Below, one piece after another: positions 39,999 to 51,210 of a stretch of 64,000 nucleotides of DNA. The stretch comes from Impatiens glandulifera (Eukaryota > Streptophyta > Magnoliopsida > Ericales > Balsaminaceae), in the NCBI RefSeq assembly GCF_907164915.1, contig NC_061863.1, forward strand, positions 34,259,133 through 34,323,132, written 5' to 3'. The notes below the pieces were generated by a model, which ran no database searches, had not been told where the DNA came from, and saw only the letters and a program-made list of their open reading frames with translations. Each line of letters begins with the position of its first letter. Position 1 is the stretch's first letter. The position numbers and the translations under genes are program-made.

Positions 39999-41995
39999 TG
40001 TTGGGTCAAATTATTTTGACTAAGTGTTGAAATAATTTAACCACTAATATTTTGATGATGAAATAACTTATGAGTTTTGATACAGGTGTATTGAGACAAT
40101 ATGTTATAAAACTTGGATTTAACGAGGGTCATTAGACTGATTTTGGATTTCATTGCATAAAATTAGACGTACAGTCTAACTCATCGGAGTTAGACGTGTA
40201 GTCAAATAGATGTAAAGAATTAGACGGATAATCTAATGAATACACAGAATTAGACGTAAGTCTAATAGAATTAGACGTACAGTCTAACTCATCGGAGTTA
40301 GATGTGTAGTCTAAAAGATGTAAAGAATTAGACGGATAGTCTAATGAATACACGGAATTAGACGTAAGTCTAATAGAATTAGACGTACAGTCTAACTCAT
40401 AGGAGTTAGACGTGTAGTCTAATAGATGTAAAGAATTAGACGGATAGTCTAATGAATACACAGAATTAGACGTAAGTCTAATAGAATTAGTCGTACAGTC
40501 TAACTCATCAGAGTTAGACGATAGTATAAAAGATGTAAAGAATTAGACGGATGGTCTAATGAATACACGGAATTAGACGTAAGTCTAATATGTTTGTAAT
40601 TAGACGGGTAGTCTAATTGATATTCGGAATTAGACGTGCAGTCTAACTCAGTGGAGTTAGACGTGCAGTCTAATGGTTATTGAATAATTAGACGTGTGGT
40701 CTAATTAATAAAAGTTAGACGTGAGTCTAACTCCTTCAGACAAGTCTAAAGTAGAACCAGAATTAGACGTGCAGTCTAACTCAGTAGAGTTAGACGTGCA
40801 GTCTAATGGTTATTGAATAATTAGACGTGTGGTCTAATTAATGAAAATTAGACGTGCGTCTAACTCCTTCAGACAAGTCTGAGGTAGAACTGAAAGTTAG
40901 ACGTGAGTCTAACTCCTTCAGACAAGTCTGAGGTAGAACCGGAATTAGACGTGTAGTGTAACTCAATGGAGTTAGACGTGCAGTCTAATGGTTATTTAAT
41001 TAGACGCGAGTCTAATTCTATTAGACCATGCGGTCTAATAAACGTTTTTCTATTAGAAGGAGATGACTTATTTCATTAGACTGATTTTCACAATCATTCT
41101 AACTGAAATACGTCTAATGCTCAGTTTAAGCAGTACGCTTGAATCTAGTATTTCACCTACCCACGTGCTATAGCTGTACCTTACTTCTGTTCCACTTTAT
41201 AGTAAAGATTAGTACAGCAGCTATACGCATCCAATCAAGGAATGCCACGTAAGAGAATTTTCCTCAAATTACTTGTTTTGCAGGTACATCCCTGATGGAA
41301 TATTCGGCGCACTACTAGTTCTGTACGGCCACAATCCTTGTGCTCAGAACCTGTTGTGTACAATGGAGGCTTTCTAATGGAAGAGTGCCACGTATAATTC
41401 TTGAAGATTCGACCGTTAGTTCCTGCTCAGTATTTAACAAATCTCAAGGACAACGGACAATCTGCCTCACAAACAAGCGAATACAAAAAACAAGAAATCT
41501 GATTTTGCAGAGAGAGAAACTACTCAATCATCTTGCTTACTGAACTGTGAAGCTTCTTTCTGATTGTACTGTGTGTGAATCGAGAGAGAGAGCTATAATC
41601 AAAACACCTTTAGCTGAGTGATATTCTTCATCTTGTAATTAAACAGAAAGTGTTCTGTTCACTAGTGAGCTAAGTGTGTGTGTAAACTGTATTTGATTCT
41701 AATCATATTATAGTGAATCTTTTCGGTGATTGGAAGAATGAGTGACGTAGGAGAGTTTCTACGAACATCCATAAACAAACTGCTGTATTGTTCTTTTCTG
41801 TCATCTTTTCATATTTCATCTTGTGCTTCAAACCCAAGTAAACAATTCCGCCTTGAATCCGTTTCAAGTGTTTACACAAGTTTGCATAGAATAGAAAACG
41901 AATTAAATCCCTAACAGTATTTCTTTCAAACTGTTTTTCATAAGCCTTCATCCTTAGCCAGACCCCAGTCTCTATCGATAAAGCCGATCCTATCA
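39999..41995 (+). mobile_element. element C 5' LTR (1997 bp)
   Basis: It starts TGTTGGGTCAAATT and ends GCCGATCCTATCA. It holds a palindrome-rich array at about 40165-41060, a TATA-like TATTTAAC near 41430, the GTGACGTAGGAG…CGAACATCCATAAA block near 41740-41773, and a CTTGAA…TTTCAAG hairpin near 41852-41870. Confidence 0.9.
40165..41060. repeat. array of TTAGACGT/AGTCTAA palindromes in the C 5' LTR
   Basis: Dozens of short inverted-repeat units (such as TTAGACGTGCAGTCTAA) are organised into higher-order ~108-bp repeats in the first half and ~85-110-bp variants in the second. Because 108 is a multiple of three, a minus-strand ORF stays open here; it is not a gene. Confidence 0.88.
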
Positions 41996-41997
41996 AT

Positions 41998-42009
41998 TGG
42001 TATCAGAGC
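41998..42009 (+). other. element C primer-binding site
   Basis: A perfect TGGTATCAGAGC two bases after the 5' LTR. Confidence 0.92.
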
Positions 42010-42040
42010 CCTGTTTCTATTCTCAAGCCTTTCCTGAAAT

Positions 42041-44304
42041 ATGTCGAACATACCCAAAGATGCCAGTGCTACATCCATTCCAACTTTCTCTCGTGAAAAC
42101 TACATTGTTTAGAAGAAAAGAGTTCGTGCTCATCACTCTTCTCTTCATGATGACATGTGGAGTGTTGTGATAGAAGGTCCTATCAAGATTGATAAGGAGA
42201 AGGCCGACTAGACCGCTGATGAAAAGAGGCAGAATAACCTCAACAACATGGCTCTTGATATTCTCTACAGATCTCTCGATGACAGTATGTTCAACAACAT
42301 CATCGAATTTGACATTGCCAAAGAGGTCTGGGACAGACTCACTCAACAATGTGAGGGCAACGAGCAAACCAAGGAAAACAAGATCATGGTTGCTACTCAA
42401 CAGTTCGACAGCTTCAAAATGCGTCCTGGTGAAACAATGAACGATTTTGACACCAGATTTAGCAAGATCGTCTCCTCTCTGTCATGCGTGCAAGACATAT
42501 AACAACTTGGAGCTTGCTATCAAAGTCATGCGTGCTCTTCCAAGAGAATGAGACATAAAGACTATGGCGATGAGAGAATCCAAAGATCTTAAGAAGATCT
42601 CTCTCTTTGATCTCTTCGCTGACTTGAAGGCCTATGAGTTCGAGCTGAACTGTAGGATGGAAGAAGATAAACCTGAAGAAGAGCCACCAACCGCTACGGA
42701 TGTAAAGATGGCGGCTCAGCAGCTGAGCAACGATGCCATGTCTCTCTTTGTGAAGAAGTTTGGCGACTTCATGAAGAAGAGCAACTCTAACTCAAACTCT
42801 TCAAATTCTAATGATAATAGAAAATCTAAAGCTAATGTTACTTGTTTTAACTATGGTATTAAAGGTCATTATTCATCGGAATGCCGGAAGCCAAAGCGTG
42901 AAGATGCCAAGGATGATGGAAAAGAGCTGAAGGCTTTTATGGTTGGTGACGGAAAGAACAGAGAAAGTAGCCGTGGCTCGTACTTCTCATCTAGTGAAAG
43001 TGATGAAGAAGACGTGGCTTGCTTCATGACTAGAGAAGATGAAGAAGGAACTCAGAAGACTGAGGTATTTGATTTCTCTTCCGAAAGGTTTTCAAGGGAA
43101 CAACTGGTAGCTGCACTAGATGACATGGTCATCGAGTACAGGAAGCTATCAGAATCTCTAAATGAAACTAAATCTTAATCAGATTTAAATAAACTAAATC
43201 TGTCTAAAGGGGAATAGTCAAATGATTTTGAAAAGAAGATTGAAGAGATCTCATCTGAGAATGAGATGCTCAAGGAACAGATTCAAACTCTTTCATCTGA
43301 AAACAAAAGGCTTAACTATGTTGTCTGTGCATGGACAAGGTCTGGTGATGCTATCAAATATCAGATCAGCATGTTGAAACATACTAGATCTAGATATGGA
43401 TTGGGATTTGATAGCAATGACCCTAACTTGTCATGAAAAAAGTCAAAACCAAATGACAAGTTTAGAAATGGTTAATGATACAATCAACCAATGAATTATA
43501 ACGTAATTATTCTATTGCTAAGATTCATATAGTGGAAGTAACTAAGAACTTGGATTGGAGTCAAAATATTATTGAATTCTCAGAACTACTTCAGGATCTT
43601 CTATCCATAGAGTCTTTGTGAATCCAGCCGACTTTCGTTGTTGCATTTGTTTGCCCCGATCGTTAAATTCTTCGATCTTTTTTTGGATCTGATCTCCTTA
43701 TTTATTCAATTTGCAGTCACAGACAAGATGGAAGAACTTCTTTTTGAATTCCCATCTAAATTCACAGTAGTAGGGCAAATTGGATATATTTTTAATTCAT
43801 ATATAACTAGTCAATATCTAATGTAATATCCCATATACATGTCTTTCTTCCATAACGTAAACTAACTATTACTATCTTAGATTTAATCGAATTCTAGAAT
43901 AATTCGGCAAAACCTTCACAATAGTTGGCTTATTTCTATAAAATTCCATAGGCCTAGTTTGACCTAAGCCTATAAACTTTGTCAAAGGGAGTACGACTGA
44001 CAGTGAACCTGATTCTATTCATTAAGAAGTTGCTTTCAAAAATGAAATAGTTTATGTTCCACCAACTGTTAGCTGGCTTAAGAATAAGTTAGAAATAGCT
44101 AATAAGTCTGGTAATTTAAAACCTGACTCTAAGTCATGGAGTTTTAAGAGAAAATCTTCTTCAAAAGTCAAAGGATCAGTGGCTAGTAGGAAGTCATCTG
44201 CTAAGTCAAAATCTTATGCATTAATCACAACACAAAATGGGAAATCCATTAGAATAACTCAAATATGGATTCTTAAAGGACTAATTGATCGAGGACCCAA
44301 TTAA
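42041..44304 (+). pseudogene. element C gag, heavily broken
   Basis: From the ATG at 42041 the product resembles B Gag (EGNEQTKENKIMVATQQF, LKAYEFELNCRMEE). TAG stops at 42110-42112 and 42209-42211 replace tryptophans, and a frameshift lies near 42490. The zinc knuckle near 42850-42890 is damaged: its second Cys is Tyr (CFNYGIKGH…C). After a stop at 43178 the frame continues with a helical ENEMLKEQIQTLSSENKRL segment and RYGLGFD. A foreign insertion of about 350-470 bp follows. The C-terminal part (43975-44304) ends LIDRGPN, with TAA then VWVPK, exactly as in B. Confidence 0.85.
43507..43965. other. foreign insert in the C gag, with an exon-like stretch
   Basis: Gag similarity stops near 43500 and resumes near 43970. 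Inside, 'tttgcag' is followed by an open stretch coding TDKMEELLFEFPSKF…GQIGYIFN (43718-43795), which looks like a splice acceptor and part of a host exon. A 9-bp direct repeat ATAACGTAA (43498-43506 and 43852-43860) may be a target duplication, but no inverted ends were found. The source gene is not identified. Confidence 0.35.
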
Positions 44305-45154
44305 GTATGGGTACCAAAATTTGTAAATAGTTTATTTTGTAGGTGATGCAGGAGGATAGCAGGAAGGAAGCTAGAAGAGTACTCCTCTGAGTACACGGCT
44401 TGGAAAATCAACAATGGCATTTGTCATTCTGGAAAAATAAATGTTTTTATTTGTTAAAAAATGGTTTTGGTCTTTAGACCACAAAATTTTTTTTATTCTA
44501 AATGTCTATATTCATAATGAGAAGCAAAAATCTCTTTGGAATTAAAGATATTCTCTAGACGAATATCCTTAATCGGTCTAACTAGACAAGAGTGGCTAAA
44601 AGAAATAATATGTACTAAGACGTATTTTTCCTCATAATCCATACATCTAAGTCTATATGTTGAGGTGTTATACCTACGTAATTAGACGGACACATCTAAT
44701 AGACGTTAGACGTTTTTACGTCATGAGCAAGTGGATACTCACGTCTAATCAAACACACGTCTAACACGTGGTGTTTATGCGGAATTAGACATACACGTCT
44801 AATAAACATTAGACGGATTTTTATAAACACGGAATTAGATGTATGCGTCTAATACACTCATTCGTCTAATAGACGCTGTGTTATATTGGATTTATGAAGT
44901 AAGACAAACGTCTAACTACGTGCCGATAGACTGATCAAGGACAACTATCCCACGTTGAGAGATATCTGCTTTTCCCGCTCAAAACATCAAACAGTCATCT
45001 CTTAATAACATGAAGACATGTGTCTATCAAGTTTAGAGAAAATGACTGATATACCCTCATTTTTAATGATGACTTCTTGAAAAAGGACGTCTAACATTTA
45101 TTAATGGGCCATACCCCTAGAGTAGACGGTTATTATGTATTTTCCTCTTTCATC
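44305..45154 (+). other. element C gap where pol is missing
   Basis: None of the copia pol motifs (DSGCSRHMTG, the integrase D/D/E, YVDD, RNase H) can be found between the end of gag and the accessory promoter. The region holds TTAGACG-type words like the LTR array (44680-44930) and no ORF. Confidence 0.75.
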
Positions 45155-45162
45155 TATATAAG
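45155..45162 (+). promoter_or_regulatory. TATA box of the element C accessory gene
   Basis: TATATAAG, 105 bp upstream of the ATG at 45260, with a CT-rich leader between. Confidence 0.6.
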
Positions 45163-45259
45163 GACATTACTACATGAATTTGAAAACTTTCAATCTCTTG
45201 AAATCCTTAAGAACCCTAGCTTTTCTTGCATTTCTCTCACTAAATCTCTCTGAAATACT

Positions 45260-48200
45260 ATGTCGATTCATATTCTTTCGAAAATGGTGAATCAAATCAC
45301 TCTTGGTCACTGTACTTTGCAGGTGGATTTTCCATCGGTGTATACGTTTGATCAACCGGAAGTGGTAAAGATGTTCCAAACCTTAGAATATTCTAGGTTA
45401 AGGAAGTATTTGGGCGGACCGTTCATCTTCTACGAAGACGGAGTTCGCGAGTTCTTCAAAACGACAGTTATGGTGGATGATTCTATCGTAACAACCGTCA
45501 ACAGAACGGAGATTTCTTTCGACGAAACAGTTTATGCGGAGTTCTTTGAACTTCCGACGGAGGGTCATCTATTCGACCTGGTTCTCTCTTCAGGAATCAT
45601 GGAGGAGATGAAGGCAACTTTCTCTGCAGACGGTTCAAAGATCCATGTGAATGGATTCAAGAAGGTATTCAAACCACACTTTATTCTTATGAACGACGTG
45701 GTGGCGAAGGCGTTGCAATGGAAAGCTGGTTCCTTTAATCTCTATAGTCAAGACCGTTTTGACTATATGTGTGCTATCTCAAAAGGGATGCAGGTAAACT
45801 GGACTCATACCCATTTTTAGAATTTGTGTTATTCTATCAGTTAGACGAACAAGGAGAGTATAACGTATGCGGCTCAACTAAGTCACTTATTGAAGCATTT
45901 GGGGGTTACTGTTGGTGAACCGGCGCAGATCAACTCTCCAAGAGTATTTACTGCTCTTACGGTGGCTAGCACGCTAACGAGGTTGAAGAACAACCTTGAA
46001 TCTGCATCTGGTGCTTTCAGTTACCAGACCAGTGGAAAACCTTCCACGCGATCCAAGCCTCTGCTTCTGTTATGTCAACAGGGGCAAAGAGAACCAAAAT
46101 TGTGAACGAATCGGAGGCCAGTTCCTCTAGTCTAAAAAGTCCAAACCAAAAGGACTCTGAATCTGTTGATTCAAGGTTGAAGCAAGGTCCAAGCGTACTT
46201 GCTGCAACCCCAATGTCATCAATATCCACTTCCTCAACCTATTTGAGGAAACCTTCGAGGTCCTGTGCCTTAAAGGAGAAGAAGACAAAGGCGTCCCGCG
46301 CGTCAAAATCCTCTAAGGTAAAGTCTTCCAAATTTTTGGCTGCTGTGCCAAAATTTAATGTTCCCGTAGTGGAACAAGCTGAATCCATATTCTCTCCTTT
46401 GAGAGAATCTGCTGAAGGGCCTTCTGTTGAGTTAGCCGATCCAAATGATGAAACTGTTGACAGGGCTGAATCTCCTATTAATCAAACTGATCATGTAGCC
46501 GCCGGTCCTACAGAGTCATCGCAACCAGAACAAGGTATTGTTCTTACCCTTGTGGCTGGTGAACCCATTATTCCTATTCCTAAAGATTCTTTGGTATCCG
46601 GGAAAGTTGTTTGCATGGAGCTTCCTGCTGAGCTCTGTAAGAAACTACAATCTGCTTTCAAACTGTTGCTCTCCAGAAAAGGAACATGTGGAATTGTGAT
46701 TGGTGAATCAAGACCCGCTCCAAAACCCGTAGAGGTTGTTGGAAAAGAAAATCCATTGCAATTCAAGCTCTTGAGAAGGTATCTGAGGCAACAGGTATCG
46801 TTGACCTTATTTTGGATCAAGTTAAAGTCCTTACTGCTGAGAGATTGGGAATTTATGAGTCATGTTCCATGGAGAGGCTGTCCTCCAAGTACAACAACTC
46901 TCTGTCAAACGCTGCCATAACAAAAGAATGGAAGAAGAGGGTGGCAAACGAGAAGAAAGTCTTGAAATGGGCAAGAACTTCAGAAGTTGGTGAGGCTCTA
47001 AAGAGAAGAGAACTAGTGGAAGCGTGCATTTTTGGAAAAGCTCTTTTCCAATTTTTGAAGCCAGGAAAGCTAACTTCAATCCTGATGTGAAAGGAGCTGA
47101 TGTTGAAGTGAAAGCATTGAATAAATTGAATGATATCTTGGATAGTTACGTCTCTGTTGCTTCTAGAAACATTCACGGCGTCGATTGTTCTGGCGCAGAA
47201 CCTCTCAATGAAGTTGAAGAAGAAGAAGCTATGGATATTCCAGATGCTGATAATGATGCTGATGAGACAGATGCTGCTCTCTTGATCGAATTCGGAAATC
47301 TTTCTGCCGAAGAGAGACGCATTCTAGATCAACCTATTCAAGAGTGTTTAAATGGAGAAGAAGAAGAAGATGTGATTATCCAAGAGCATGAACAAGCTCT
47401 TGAGATAAATGAAGAAGAAGTCATCATAGATGATGTGATTGAGGAGGATTTGAAAGCTCCTATTTAAGAAGACATGTTAATAACCCCTGTTGCGAGAACA
47501 AAGGTTGTTCAAGAAAAATTGGTCGAGAAAACTCAGCCAGAAACTGTCAGAACTGAGGGGGAACCCTCCAAAGAGAAAGACGATGAAGAAGAAAGTTTCT
47601 CTTTTAAGGAGGAATAGGATCAACAAGCAACTTTTGTGAAGTCCCGTTTATTTCCCGACGCCGTTGTGGGAAGTGTTCACGAAAACATCAACATTCCTCG
47701 TCACTACTCTGGAAATCTGCTTGAAAGATTTGAGAGGGAAGAAAAAGAAATTGAAGAAGAGGAACGAGACAAAGCTGCTAAGGATGCCGAAATGAATCAG
47801 CCGGAGCAATCCTTGCAGGTTCATACAAACTTTGAGCCTATTCAAAGTATGGCAGTAGAATCTGAAGAAGTTTCCTCTCATGAAGAGTCATCTGCCAGAG
47901 GAAACAAAGTGCTAAGATCTATGAGGTCTATGATTTCATCGATTCATAAGACCATGTCTCAGACAATGAACTCAAGGGAAGAAGAAAGGGAGAGCTTTCG
48001 CAATATTTTCAAGGTCCTCACTGATCTGGATAACACTTTGAAGAAGAACACATATGAAACCCATATCGCAAATGTAAATTTTTCAAAGTTTGAAAAGGAT
48101 CTCTTCAACCGTCAAAGTGAATTATTGGACATTGAAAGGCATTTCAATGATGAACGCCACAAGGAAACCTTAGAAGAATTTAGTCTGGTGAAGAATAAGA

Positions 48201-48670
48201 TGGTGGAAATTCAGGGTTGCATGAGAAGGAATGACAATGAACGTCAAGAATTTGCTGACTCCATTGCTAGGAAGTTTCAAGCAAAGGAGGATGCAATAGC
48301 CAATGCTGAAGGTGCTCAACCTCGACTAATTCAAGGAGAATCAAATAGAAGAAATGATGGTGTGTCAACTGGCACAAGATCCAGGCGAGCCCCAAGTACT
48401 GATGACAATCCTAGGCCAACCAAGAGAGGTGGTGGTCGAAGCGGTGGTGAGCGTGGAGGTCGAAGTGGTGGTGGCCGGAGTAGGCTATCCAATGTCGATC
48501 AAGATGGACGTGCCAGTGGTGGTGAATGCAGTGGAAGATCAAGTGCAGGCGGTCGTGGTGGTCGCGGCTATCCTCTCTTCTTCAACAAGCTTCCTGGGCA
48601 AAATATGAGTCCAACCGATCCTCGAGTTAAAAGGGAAGAACAACGATTTCTCTTCTTTTACTCTATTTAA
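45260..48670 (+). pseudogene. element C accessory gene with Gly/Arg-rich tail, broken
   Basis: The ATG at 45260 starts the N-terminal domain shared with B ORF1-3 (LQVDFPSVYTF, YSRLRKYLGGPF, VREFFKTTVM, ELPTEGHLFDLV, MQVNW). TAG stops at 45818-45820 and 45842-45844 replace CAG glutamines that D retains. A frameshift near 46020 leads into a Ser/Lys-rich region (46072 onward), then a helical block (RLSSKYNNSLSNAAITKEWKKRVANEKK, 46870-46960) and an acidic region to 47467. After further breaks a coiled-coil segment follows (47636-48300) and a tail of RSGG/GGRG repeats (48425-48590) ending near SPTDPRVKREEQ. Intact, it would be about 1,100 residues. RGG-like tails often bind RNA, but a role here is inference. 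Confidence 0.8.
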
Positions 48671-48809
48671 CTCTCATGAACAATTGTCTTTGATGGTTTC
48701 TCGAATACTAGTTCTTTGGATGAATGATGTAAGTGAACAAGGTTTTTGTTTATTTATATGATGAATGCATGTTTTGTTATATATATGTAGGTTTGAAATT
48801 TCTTCATCG

Positions 48810-48822
48810 AAAAGGGGGAAAT
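48810..48822 (+). other. element C polypurine tract
   Basis: AAAAGGGGGAAAT directly before the 3' LTR. Confidence 0.85.
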
Positions 48823-50822
48823 TATTGGGTCAAAATATTTTGACTAAGTGTTGAAATAATTTAACCACTGATATTTTGATGATGAAATAACTTATGAGTT
48901 TTGATATAGGTGTATTGAGACAATATGTTATAAAACTTGGATCTAATGAGGGTCATTAGACTGATTTTGGCTTTCATTGCATAAAATTAGACGTACAGTC
49001 TAACTCATTGGAGTTAGACGTGTAGTCAAATAGATGTAAAGAATTAGACGGATAGTCTAATGAATACACGGAATTAGACATAAGTCTAATAGAATTAGAC
49101 GTACAGTCTAACTCATCGGAGTTAGACGTGTAGTCTAATAAATGTAAAGAATTAGACGGATAGTCTAATGAATACTCGGAATTAGACGTAAGTCTAATAG
49201 AATTAGACGTACAGTCTAACTCATCGGAGTTAGACGTGTAGTCTAATAGATGTAAAGAATTAGACGGATAGTCTAATGAATACACGGAATTAGACGTAAG
49301 TCTAATAGAATTAGGCGTACAGTCTAACTCATCGGAGTTAGACGTGTAGTGTAATAGATGTAAAGAATTAGACGGATGGTCTAATGAATACACGGAATTA
49401 GACGTAAGTCTAATATATTTGTAATTAGACGGGTAGTCTAATTGATATTCGAAATTAGACGTGCAGTCTAACTCAGTGGAGATAGACGTGCAGTCTAATG
49501 GTTATTGAATAATTAGACGTGTGGTCTAATTAATGAAAGTTAGACGTGAGTCTAACTCCTTCAGACAAGTCTGAGGTAGAACCATAATTAGACGTGCAGT
49601 CTAACTCAGTGGAGTTAGATGTGCAGTCTAATGGTTATTGAATAATTAGACGTGTGGTCTAATTAATGAAAGTTAGACGTGCGTTTAACTCCTTCAGACA
49701 AGTCTGAGGTAGAATTGAAAGTTAGACGTGAGTCTAACTTCTTCAGACAAGTCTGAGGTAGAACCGGAATTAGACGTGCAGTCTAACTCAGTGGAGTTAG
49801 ACGTGCAGTCTAATGGTTATTGTAATTAGACGCGACTCTAATTCTATTAGACCAAGCGGTCTAATAGACGTTTTTCTATTAGAAGGAGATGACTTATTTC
49901 ATTAGACTGATTTTCACAATCTGTCTAACTGAAATACGTCTAATGCTCAGTTTAAGCAGTACACTTGAATCTAGCATTTCACCTACCCACGTGCTATAGC
50001 TGTACCCTTCTTATGCTCCACTTTCTAGTGAATATTAGTACAGCAGCTATACACATCCAATCAAGGAATGCCACGTAAGAGAATTTTCCTCAAATTACTT
50101 GTTTTGCAGGTACATCCCTGATGGAATATTCGGCGCACTACCAGTTCTGTATGGCCACGATCCTTGTGCTTAGAACCTGCTGTGTACAATGGAGGCTTTC
50201 TAATGGAAGAGTGCCACGTATCATTCTTGAAGATTCGACCGTTAGTTCCTGCTCATTATTTAACAAATCTCAAGGACAACGAACAATCTGCCTCACGAAC
50301 AAGCGAATACAAAAAACAAGCAATCTGATTTTGCAGAGAGAGAAACTACTCAATCATCTTGCTTACTGAACTGTGAAGCTTCTTTCTGATTGTACTGTGT
50401 GTGAATCGAGAGAGAGAGCTAGAATCAAAACACCTTTAGCTGAGTGATATTCTTCATCTTGTAATTGAATAAAAAGTTTTATGTTCAATAGTGAGCTAAG
50501 TGTGTGTGTAAACTATATTTGATTCTAATCATATTATAGTGAATCCTTCCTGTGGTTGGAAGAAGGGGTGACGTAGGAGAGTTTCTCCGAACATCCAAAA
50601 ACAAACTGTTGTGTTGTTCTTTTCTATCATCTTTTTATATTTCATCTTGTGCTTCAAACCCAAGTAAACAATTACGCCTTGAATCCGTTTCAAGTGTTTA
50701 AACAAGTTTGCGTAGAATAGAAAGCGAATTAAATCCCTAACAGGATTTCCTTGCAAACTATTTTTTATAAGCCTTTATCCTTAGTCAGACCCCAGTCTCT
50801 ATCGATAAAGCCGATCCTATCA
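48823..50822 (+). mobile_element. element C 3' LTR (2000 bp)
   Basis: It starts TATTGGGTC (TGTTGGGTC in the 5' copy) and ends CCTATCA before the GGTGG duplication. The palindrome array is at about 48986-49870. The GTGACGTAGGAG…CTCCGAACATCC block is at about 50569-50600. Confidence 0.9.
48986..49870. repeat. array of TTAGACGT/AGTCTAA palindromes in the C 3' LTR
   Basis: Same structure as 40165-41060, with about four ~108-bp higher-order copies and then diverged units. The minus-strand ORF through it is a repeat artefact. Confidence 0.88.
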
Positions 50823-50889
50823 GGTGGTTTCGGGACTCGAAAGGGTGGTTTTGGAACTTATTTCTTACGATTGCACTTAATTTTTGCAG

Positions 50890-51210
50890 TCACATTCCCA
50901 GTGTTGGAATGACATTTTCCTCCGATGAACAACTTCTTGAATTCTACACATCAGATGCCCACTTAACTGGATTCGGCATTACAAAATTAGGGAGCAAAAA
51001 TGTAGGTGGTAAGAGGAAATACTTCAATATTAGTTGTGCCAAGAGTTTTATGAAAGAATCGAATGCCAAAAATATGTTTCATCAGCCTAAACCAATAACG
51101 AAGACAGATTGTAAAGCAAAGATTAATGTTGTTGTTCGAAATGAAGGGGAATATGTAATAACAAGTGTTTCTCTTGAGCACAACCATACATTAATCCTTA
51201 AGAGGATACG
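50890..51210 (+). pseudogene. FAR1 DNA-binding domain exon, cut by element D
   Basis: After a TTTTTGCAG splice acceptor, the frame reads HIPSVGMTFSSDEQLLEFY…GFGITKLGSKN, with a Cys near residue 48, then TDCKAKINVV and VSLEHNHTL. The invariant C…C…H-N-H pattern is that of the FAR1 DNA-binding domain (WRKY-GCM1 zinc finger), found in FHY3/FAR1 transcription factors and related Mutator-like transposases. The exon is cut at 51210 by the element D 3' LTR; the transposase-like core and SWIM domain are not in view. Whether this was a host FAR1-RELATED SEQUENCE gene or a MULE cannot be decided here. Confidence 0.8.

Larger units (their letters stand above)
39999..50822 (+). mobile_element. copia element C, pol-less non-autonomous (10.8 kb)
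   Basis: A GGTGG duplication (39994-39998 and 50823-50827) flanks LTRs of 1997 and 2000 bp. Between them lie a perfect primer site, a broken gag, no detectable pol, one long accessory gene with its own TATA box, and a polypurine tract. The element therefore could move only with enzymes from a relative. It is older than B, judging by more LTR differences and more lesions. Confidence 0.92.

Noticed and set aside
40165..41060. CRISPR-like look of regularly spaced palindromic repeats in the LTRs
   Set aside because: The spacers are themselves repeats, the units vary, and the context is a plant LTR retrotransposon. No cas genes are present.
23173..42009. tRNA gene signals at the primer sites
   Set aside because: The 12-base matches are primer-binding sites next to LTRs; no cloverleaf surrounds them.
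40150..49393. Long minus-strand ORFs (40150-40461, 48974-49393) with YSLDYPSNS repeats
   Set aside because: They exist only because the LTR palindrome array has a 108-bp period, a multiple of three. They have no promoter, and the plus-strand LTR explains the sequence.
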